DNA from: JALYUA01 sp039933215
GTDB taxonomy: Bacteria; Acidobacteriota; Thermoanaerobaculia; UBA5066; Gp7-AA6
DNA: 10,433 nt
Direction: 5' to 3'
Assembly (NCBI GenBank): GCA_039933215.1
Contig: JBDTOO010000093.1
Coordinates: forward strand, 1-10,433
In this document: positions 5,663 to 10,433 of the stretch, in pieces
Numbering within the stretch: the stretch's first letter is position 1
Layout: each line of letters opens with the position of its first letter
Notes under the pieces: model-generated
What the model was told of the DNA's origin: nothing
Database searches by the model: none
Seen by the model: the letters and a program-made list of their open reading frames with translations, nothing else
Program-made: the position numbers and the translations under genes

Positions 5663-6430
5663 ATGTCTCGTGTTGTTGCGATCTCTAACCAGAAGGGGGG
5701 CGTCGGCAAGACGACCACCGCGATCAACCTCTCGGCTTCGCTCGCGGCGCTCGACCGCAAGGTCCTGCTCTTCGACCTCGATCCGCAGTCGAACGCCACC
5801 TCCGGAATGGGCTTCCCGCGCGCGAAAGATGGGCCGAACGCCTACGACGTGCTCTCCGGCGTTCCCGCAGAGGAGGCGATCCGCGAGACGGCGTTCCCGA
5901 ACCTGTGGCTGCTGCCTTCGGGTCGTGACCTGGTCGGCTCCGAGATCGAGCTCGTCGGCCAGCCCGACCGCGAACAGCGCCTCCGGTTCGCCCTGGAGCC
6001 GGTTCGGGAGGGCTTCGACTACGTCCTGGTCGACTGCCCGCCCTCCCTCTCGCTCCTGACCGTTAACGCGCTTTCGGCGGCGGACTCCGTCCTCATCCCC
6101 ATCCAGACCGAGTACTTCGCCCTTGAGGGGGTCAGCGAGCTGCTCGAGACGATCGAACGCGTGCGAGAGAACTTCAACCCGCTCCTCTCGGTCGAGGGGC
6201 TCGTCTTGACGATGTACGACGAGCGCACTAACCTCGGCCGGCAGGTCACCGACGACATCCGCCGCCACCTGGGGGAAAAGGTGTACGACACGATCATCCC
6301 GCGCAACGTCCGTCTCGGCGAGGCTCCCTCCTTCGGCAAGCCCGTCCTCGCCTACGACATCAAGTCGCGGGGCGCCGAGGCGTACCTCGCTCTGGCCCGG
6401 GAGTTCCTGCGGCGTCGCGGGGCGGCATGA
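5663..6430 (+). CDS. parA: Chromosome partitioning ATPase ParA (Soj family)
   Basis: ParA/MinD-type ATPase that binds nucleoid DNA as an ATP dimer and is released by ParB, driving origin segregation. It has 255 residues and no N-terminal helix-turn-helix, as in chromosomal Soj-type ParA. The deviant Walker A motif KGGVGKTT (11-18) includes the signature lysine K11 and catalytic-site K16. FDLDPQSN follows, with D40, and Walker B is VLVDCPPS (D124). PIQTEYFALEGVSEL is also characteristic. The start at 5663 puts the P-loop at its usual N-terminal position. It lacks a Shine-Dalgarno. Its stop overlaps the parB start (ATGA, 6427-6430), so the two proteins are translationally coupled. Two parS sites sit upstream and one just downstream inside parB. 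Confidence 0.97.
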   Translation: MSRVVAISNQKGGVGKTTTAINLSASLAALDRKVLLFDLDPQSNATSGMGFPRAKDGPNAYDVLSGVPAEEAIRETAFPNLWLLPSGRDLVGSEIELVGQPDREQRLRFALEPVREGFDYVLVDCPPSLSLLTVNALSAADSVLIPIQTEYFALEGVSELLETIERVRENFNPLLSVEGLVLTMYDERTNLGRQVTDDIRRHLGEKVYDTIIPRNVRLGEAPSFGKPVLAYDIKSRGAEAYLALAREFLRRRGAA

Positions 6431-7275
6431 AGGGCAAGCCGGCGCTGGGGCGCGGGCTCTCGGCACTCCTTCCCGGGCGCGAGGACGTTCCACGTGGAAC
6501 AGTCCGCGAGGCGGCGATCGACCGCCTGGTGGCGGGCCGGTTCCAGCCCCGACAGGATTTCCCGGCGGAGTCCCTGAGCGAGCTCGCCGCTTCGATCCGC
6601 GAGCAGGGCGTGGTTCAGCCGATCGTCGTGGTGCCGCGGGGCGACCAGTTCGAGATCGTGGCCGGAGAGCGACGGTGGCGGGCCGCCCGGCAGGCGGGCC
6701 TGGAGCGGGTCCCGATCGTCGTCCGCGAGGCCGCGACCGACCGCCAGCTCCTGGAGATCGCCCTGGTCGAGAACCTCCAGCGGGAAGACCTCGCCCCCCT
6801 CGAGGCGGCCGCGGCCTACGCGCGGCTGCGCGAGGAGTTCCACCTGACCCAGGAAGACGTCGCGCGCCGGGTCGGCAAGGACCGGGCCTCGATCGCCAAT
6901 GCCCTGCGGCTGCTGAAGCTGCCGGCCGCCGTGAAGGCGCGGCTGCGCGACGGGTCGATCTCCGCCGGCCACGCGCGCGCGCTTCTCGCCCTCGCGACGC
7001 CGGACGACCAGCAGGCTCTCGCGGAAGAGATCGTCCGCCGGGCGCTGTCCGTCCGGCAGACGGAGAAGCGGATCGCCGCGCTCACGTCGGGGACGAAGGT
7101 CATCCGGGAGCATCGCCGCGATCCCTTCACGCGCGACGCGGAGGAGAAGCTGACGAGACGCCTCGGAGCGCGGGTCCGGATTCTCCGGCGCCGCCGCGGA
7201 GGCCGTGTGGAGATCGCCTTCGGCTCGGAAGAGGAGCTCATCGGCCTCTTCGAGCGGCTGGCGGGAAAGTCCTGA
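6427..7275 (+). CDS. parB: Chromosome partitioning protein ParB (Spo0J family CTPase clamp)
   Basis: Centromere-binding CTP-dependent DNA clamp that loads at parS, spreads and stimulates ParA. It has 282 residues. The N-terminal LGRGLSALLP (7-16) is the conserved ParA-activating motif. The N-terminal CTP-binding domain shows GERRWRAA (80-87) and ENLQRED (115-121). A helix-turn-helix runs through about 141-163 (TQEDVARRVGKDRASIANAL). The C-terminus (GRVEIAFGSEEELIGLFERL) is the dimerisation domain. The start codon overlaps the parA stop. Codons 21-25 (VPRGT) are encoded by a perfect parS site, in the variable linker after the ParA-binding motif. The bactofilin gene starts 7 bp after the stop, with its Shine-Dalgarno overlapping this stop. 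Confidence 0.97.
   Translation: MKGKPALGRGLSALLPGREDVPRGTVREAAIDRLVAGRFQPRQDFPAESLSELAASIREQGVVQPIVVVPRGDQFEIVAGERRWRAARQAGLERVPIVVREAATDRQLLEIALVENLQREDLAPLEAAAAYARLREEFHLTQEDVARRVGKDRASIANALRLLKLPAAVKARLRDGSISAGHARALLALATPDDQQALAEEIVRRALSVRQTEKRIAALTSGTKVIREHRRDPFTRDAEEKLTRRLGARVRILRRRRGGRVEIAFGSEEELIGLFERLAGKS
6487..6500. other. parS centromere site 3, within parB
   Basis: GTTCCACGTGGAAC lies inside the parB coding sequence, in register with codons Val-Pro-Arg-Gly-Thr (21-25). It shares the 19-bp stretch GGACGTTCCACGTGGAACA with the two intergenic sites. Its position in the low-constraint linker of ParB allows the DNA site to dictate the protein sequence. It lies 988 bp beyond the end of site 2. 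Confidence 0.94.
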
Positions 7276-7282
7276 GGCACGC

Positions 7283-7657
7283 ATGAGGACGCGAAACGAT
7301 GGCGCGACGTTGAACGGATTTCTCGACCGCGGCAGCCATTTTCACGGGGAGCTGACGTTCGAGGAGACCTTCCGCATCGACGGACGCTTCGAAGGGAAGA
7401 TCCGGTCGGGCAGCGAGCTCATCCTGGGCGATACGGCCGACGTCGACGCCGACATCGAAGTCGGCCGGCTTTCGGTCAACGGGAAGCTGCAGGGGAGCGT
7501 GCGGGCGAGCGAGCGGATCGAGCTCCTCGCCAAATCGCGCGTCTTCGCGAACCTCGCGACGCCGGTGCTGAAGGTCGAAGAAGGCGCCTTTCTCCAGGGC
7601 GCCTGCCAGATGGCGGAGAAGACTCCGAAAGTCGTGGGGCTCGTTGTCAAGGAATAA
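7283..7657 (+). CDS. bacA: Bactofilin (polymer-forming cytoskeletal protein)
   Basis: Small bactofilin (DUF583 family), which forms nucleotide-independent beta-helical filaments used as scaffolds. It has 124 residues. The core, from about GSHFHGELTFEETFRIDGRFEGKI onwards, shows the repeating pattern of short beta strands with glycine turns. It continues through SELILGDTADVDADIEVG and LSVNGKLQGSVRASERIELL to LKVEEGAFLQGACQM; the tail is short (AEKTPKVVGLVVKE). The ATG at 7283 is favoured by a GAGG Shine-Dalgarno (7274-7277, 5-nt spacing) that overlaps the parB stop. A longer frame from 7205 would overlap parB heavily and adds no bactofilin sequence. Its coupling to parAB suggests a role in positioning the segregation machinery, as shown for bactofilins next to parAB in Myxococcus xanthus; that role here is inferred. 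The symbol bacA is generic. Confidence 0.92.
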   Translation: MRTRNDGATLNGFLDRGSHFHGELTFEETFRIDGRFEGKIRSGSELILGDTADVDADIEVGRLSVNGKLQGSVRASERIELLAKSRVFANLATPVLKVEEGAFLQGACQMAEKTPKVVGLVVKE

Positions 7658-7672
7658 CTCGTTACATATCAA
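7644..7672 (+). promoter_or_regulatory. Candidate sigma70-type promoter for the ATP synthase operon
   Basis: TTGTCA (7644-7649) and TATCAA (7667-7672) are separated by 17 bp, matching TTGACA/TATAAT at 5 of 6 and 4 of 6 positions. The local sequence from about 7655 to 7685 is clearly AT-richer than its surroundings. The -35 falls in the last bactofilin codons. A start near 7680 would give a leader of about 190 nt before atpF'. A second AT-rich spot (TTATGTTATT, 7787-7796) is a weaker alternative. Confidence 0.35.
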
Positions 7673-7706
7673 CAGTTTACGTTCAACGTCCGCGCGCGGT
7701 TTCGTT

Positions 7707-7785
7707 GCGGCGAGGGGAGGGTGCGTCCAACGGGGACTGCCGGAGCGGCCGTCCGGAGGGACCTCGCCTCGACTCCTCGAGCCGC
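7707..7785 (+). ncRNA. Foldable GC-rich leader element upstream of atpF' (candidate)
   Basis: GCGGCGAGGGG (7707-7717) can pair with CTCCTC-GA-GCCGC (7773-7785) as an 11-bp helix with a 2-nt bulge and one G-U pair. Inside it, GTCC (7725-7728) pairs with GGAC (7734-7737), and CCGGA (7740-7744) with TCCGG (7752-7756). An AGG/CCT extension (7718-7720 with 7767-7769) is possible. It lies between the candidate promoter and atpF'. I recognise no known riboswitch or leader family, and GC-rich DNA folds easily, so this is tentative. Confidence 0.25.
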
Positions 7786-7867
7786 GTTATGTTATTCATC
7801 CGCGGTTTCGCTTCGTCATCGTGGAAACCTGCCGCTCCGTCAAGGAACCGGCGCATCCCGGAAAAGC

Positions 7868-8302
7868 ATGATCAAAGCTCCGGACGTCACATTTCTCTAC
7901 GTCGTCTTCGCGTTCTTCGCGTCGCTCGCGATTCTGCGCCGCTACCTCTTCGCGCCGCTCTCGAAGATCCTCGACGAACGCGAGCGCGAGGCGGCGAGCG
8001 CGGAGAAGGTGCATTCCGAGAGCCTCGCCGAGCTCGAGAAGACGGTCGCGCGGGCCGAGGCGGATCTCTCTCGCGCACGGAGCGAAGGGCTCGCGCTGCG
8101 CGAAAAACTGCGCGGCGAAGGACGACTCCAGTGGGAGCGCAAACTCGGCGAAGCCCGACAGGCGGCCGAGACGACGCTCGCGGGCGCCGCCGACGAGCTC
8201 TCGAAAGCGTCCTCGCGCGCCGCCGCGGAGCTCCCGCGTTCGGCCCGCGATCTCGCGCGCATCCTCGCCGAAAAAATTCTGGGCCGGAAGCTCGCCGCGT
8301 GA
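7868..8302 (+). CDS. atpF': F-type ATP synthase subunit b'
   Basis: Peripheral-stalk subunit of FoF1 ATP synthase, holding F1 against rotation. It has 144 residues. One N-terminal transmembrane segment (about 8-23, TFLYVVFAFFASLAIL) is followed by RRYLFAPLSKILDERE, the typical b/b' junction. A long charged Ala/Glu/Arg coiled coil fills the rest. Assignment as b' rather than b rests on its position directly before a second b-type gene, the arrangement found where b and b' form a heterodimer. The ATG at 7868 has a modest Shine-Dalgarno (GGAAAAG just upstream). The frame is open back to a GTG at 7721, but that extension looks non-coding. The stop overlaps the next start (GTGA). The 210-bp gap before it holds the candidate promoter and leader. 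Confidence 0.88.
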   Translation: MIKAPDVTFLYVVFAFFASLAILRRYLFAPLSKILDEREREAASAEKVHSESLAELEKTVARAEADLSRARSEGLALREKLRGEGRLQWERKLGEARQAAETTLAGAADELSKASSRAAAELPRSARDLARILAEKILGRKLAA

Positions 8303-8862
8303 CGCCCCTTCGGGCCCTGGCTCTGCCGCTCGCGCAGGCGGCGGAGCACGCCGCGGAGCACGCCGCGACCGGTCCCCTCGGGATCCCCATGTGGATCTGG
8401 CAGCTCGCGAACCTGATCGGCTTCTTCGCCCTGCTGCTCTATTTCGTGGCGCGCCCGGTGACGGCGATGTTCCGCCGGCGCCAGGTCGAAGTCGAGACGC
8501 GCACGCGGGAGGCGATGGAGCGCCGCGCCGAAGCCGCGCGGCTCGAGACGGAGATCCACGAACGCATGGCGCGTCTGGACCGCGATCTCGAGGAGGTGCG
8601 GGCGCGCGGGGCGGCGGAAGGGGAGGCGGCTCGCGCGGAGCTCATGGTGCGCGCCGAACAGGACTCCGAGCGCGTCCGCCGCGACGCCCAGGAGGAAATC
8701 GCGCGCCGCCTCGCCGCAGCCAAGGAAGAGCTCCGGCAGACCGCCGCGGACCTGACGGCCTCGGCCGCTCGCGAGCTCGTCTCCGCGCAGATCACGCCCG
8801 AAGACCAGCGCCGGCTGCTCGAGGAGAGCGTCGCGCGCGTCCAGTCGGAGGCCGGCTCGTGA
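8299..8862 (+). CDS. atpF: F-type ATP synthase subunit b
   Basis: Second peripheral-stalk subunit, 187 residues. The single membrane helix is at about 32-50 (WIWQLANLIGFFALLLYFV), followed by ARPVTAMFRRRQVEV and a long coiled coil. The C-terminus (ARELVSAQITPEDQRRLLEESVARV) is typical of the F1 delta-binding end. The start is GTG at 8299, supported by a GGAAG Shine-Dalgarno (8286-8290, 8-nt spacing) and by overlap with the b' stop. The alternative ATG at 8389 begins just before the membrane helix. With the GTG start, residues 1-14 (MTPLRALALPLAQA) look like a short signal peptide ending Ala-Gln-Ala, then comes an AEHAAEHAA repeat made by a 12-bp duplication (8341-8364). The stop overlaps atpH (GTGA, 8859-8862). 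Confidence 0.92.
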   Translation: MTPLRALALPLAQAAEHAAEHAATGPLGIPMWIWQLANLIGFFALLLYFVARPVTAMFRRRQVEVETRTREAMERRAEAARLETEIHERMARLDRDLEEVRARGAAEGEAARAELMVRAEQDSERVRRDAQEEIARRLAAAKEELRQTAADLTASAARELVSAQITPEDQRRLLEESVARVQSEAGS

Positions 8863-9404
8863 GCGCCTTCGCCCGCAGCTACGCCCGAGCGGCGCTCGAA
8901 GCGGCGCCCGCCGGGTACGACGTCTCCGCGCTGCTCGATGCGGCGGGGTCCGTCGCCAGGGCTCTCTCGTCGGACGCGCGGCTGAAGGAGTTCTTCGCCG
9001 CGCCGGCCATCCCGAAGCCGCCCAAGGAACGGGCCCTCGAGGCGCTCGCCGTCCGGGCGCAAGTCGACGATTTCGGCCGGCGGTTCCTGCGCGTGATCCT
9101 GGATCATGGCCGCTTGACGAAGCTCGACGAGATCCTGTCGGCGCTGCGCGCCGGCTACGACGTCTCGCGGGGGATACACGAAGCGCAGGTGACGGTCGCC
9201 GCGCCGGTCTCGCCGGAGGAGGAACGCCGGATCGCCGAGGCGCTCGAAAAGTCTTTCGGCGGCTCGGTCCGCGTCCACGTGACCGTCGACCGCAGGATCC
9301 TCGGGGGCTTCATCGCCCGGGTCGGAAGCCGCATCATCGACGCGTCGGTCGCGAGCGCGATCGGCCGGTTCCAGGAAAAAGGGAAGGAGACCGCGAGGGC
9401 GTAA
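8859..9404 (+). CDS. atpH: F-type ATP synthase subunit delta
   Basis: F1 delta (OSCP-like) subunit that caps F1 and joins it to the b/b' stalk. It has 181 residues, the usual size. The N-terminal domain begins SAFARSYARAALEAA and continues to about residue 105, with FAAPAIPKPPKERALEAL and FLRVILDHGRLTKLDEIL. The C-terminal domain carries the diagnostic DRRILGGFIARVGSRIIDASV. The GTG start at 8859 is set by a strong GGAGG Shine-Dalgarno (8847-8851, 7-nt spacing), and the canonical N-terminus follows directly. A reading frame extends further upstream in this register but overlaps atpF completely and is not used. atpA begins 2 bp after the stop. Confidence 0.95.
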   Translation: MSAFARSYARAALEAAPAGYDVSALLDAAGSVARALSSDARLKEFFAAPAIPKPPKERALEALAVRAQVDDFGRRFLRVILDHGRLTKLDEILSALRAGYDVSRGIHEAQVTVAAPVSPEEERRIAEALEKSFGGSVRVHVTVDRRILGGFIARVGSRIIDASVASAIGRFQEKGKETARA

Positions 9405-9406
9405 TC

Positions 9407-10433
<1,027 letters not shown>

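Noticed and set aside
7205..7282. Longer bactofilin start at 7205 inside parB
   Set aside because: It would overlap parB by 71 bp, adds an Arg/Ser-rich shadow sequence, and ignores the well-placed Shine-Dalgarno before 7283.
7690..7699. CCGCGCGCGG palindrome after the bactofilin gene as a terminator
   Set aside because: No loop can form without sacrificing pairs and no T-tract follows; alternating CG runs are expected at this GC content.
7721..7867. In-frame upstream extension of atpF' from a GTG at 7721
   Set aside because: The extension adds 49 residues with no hydrophobic or family-like sequence, and the ATG at 7868 gives the expected short N-terminus before the membrane helix.

Overview
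The window is a high-GC (roughly 70% G+C by eye) bacterial chromosome segment, read entirely on the + strand. It holds an origin-proximal housekeeping cluster: the 3' end of yidC, then jag/khpB, mnmE, mnmG, rsmG, parA, parB, a bactofilin gene, and the start of an F-type ATP synthase operon (b', b, delta, alpha, with alpha cut by the window edge). Gene density is high and no minus-strand gene is convincing. This order, with b' and b subunit genes leading an operon that lacks the a and c subunits, resembles Desulfobacterota/Myxococcota and Acidobacteriota chromosomes. A high-GC acidobacterium or a deltaproteobacterial relative is my best guess, but it rests on gene order and composition and is not proven. 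dnaA and a DnaA-box cluster are absent, so oriC itself is not in view.

Region 1 (1-1377) covers membrane insertion and RNA binding: the YidC insertase C-terminus and a Jag/KhpB protein whose linker carries a perfect 15-bp tandem repeat. Region 2 (1436-5325) covers tRNA and rRNA modification: MnmE and MnmG, which together modify wobble uridine 34, and RsmG, the 16S rRNA G527 methyltransferase. Region 3 (5326-7657) is a complete chromosome-segregation module. It has two parS palindromes in a 150-bp direct duplication, parA and parB with a 4-bp overlap, a third parS inside the parB coding sequence, and a bactofilin whose Shine-Dalgarno overlaps the parB stop. Region 4 (7658-10433) starts with a 210-bp leader containing a possible promoter and a foldable GC-rich element, followed by tightly coupled atpF', atpF, atpH and atpA.

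I see no exotic accessory system (no CRISPR array, transposase, toxin-antitoxin or phage gene). The most interesting signals are regulatory. (i) mnmG, rsmG and parA have no Shine-Dalgarno but each has a TANNNT hexamer exactly 6 nt before the start codon, the signature of leaderless transcription. (ii) The intergenic region before parA is a duplicated parS-plus-hairpin unit with an exact 150-bp period, in which one hairpin change is tolerated as a G-U wobble. (iii) A 40-bp island of about 30% GC and atypical codons lies inside mnmG. (iv) A multi-helix leader can be drawn upstream of the ATP synthase genes.
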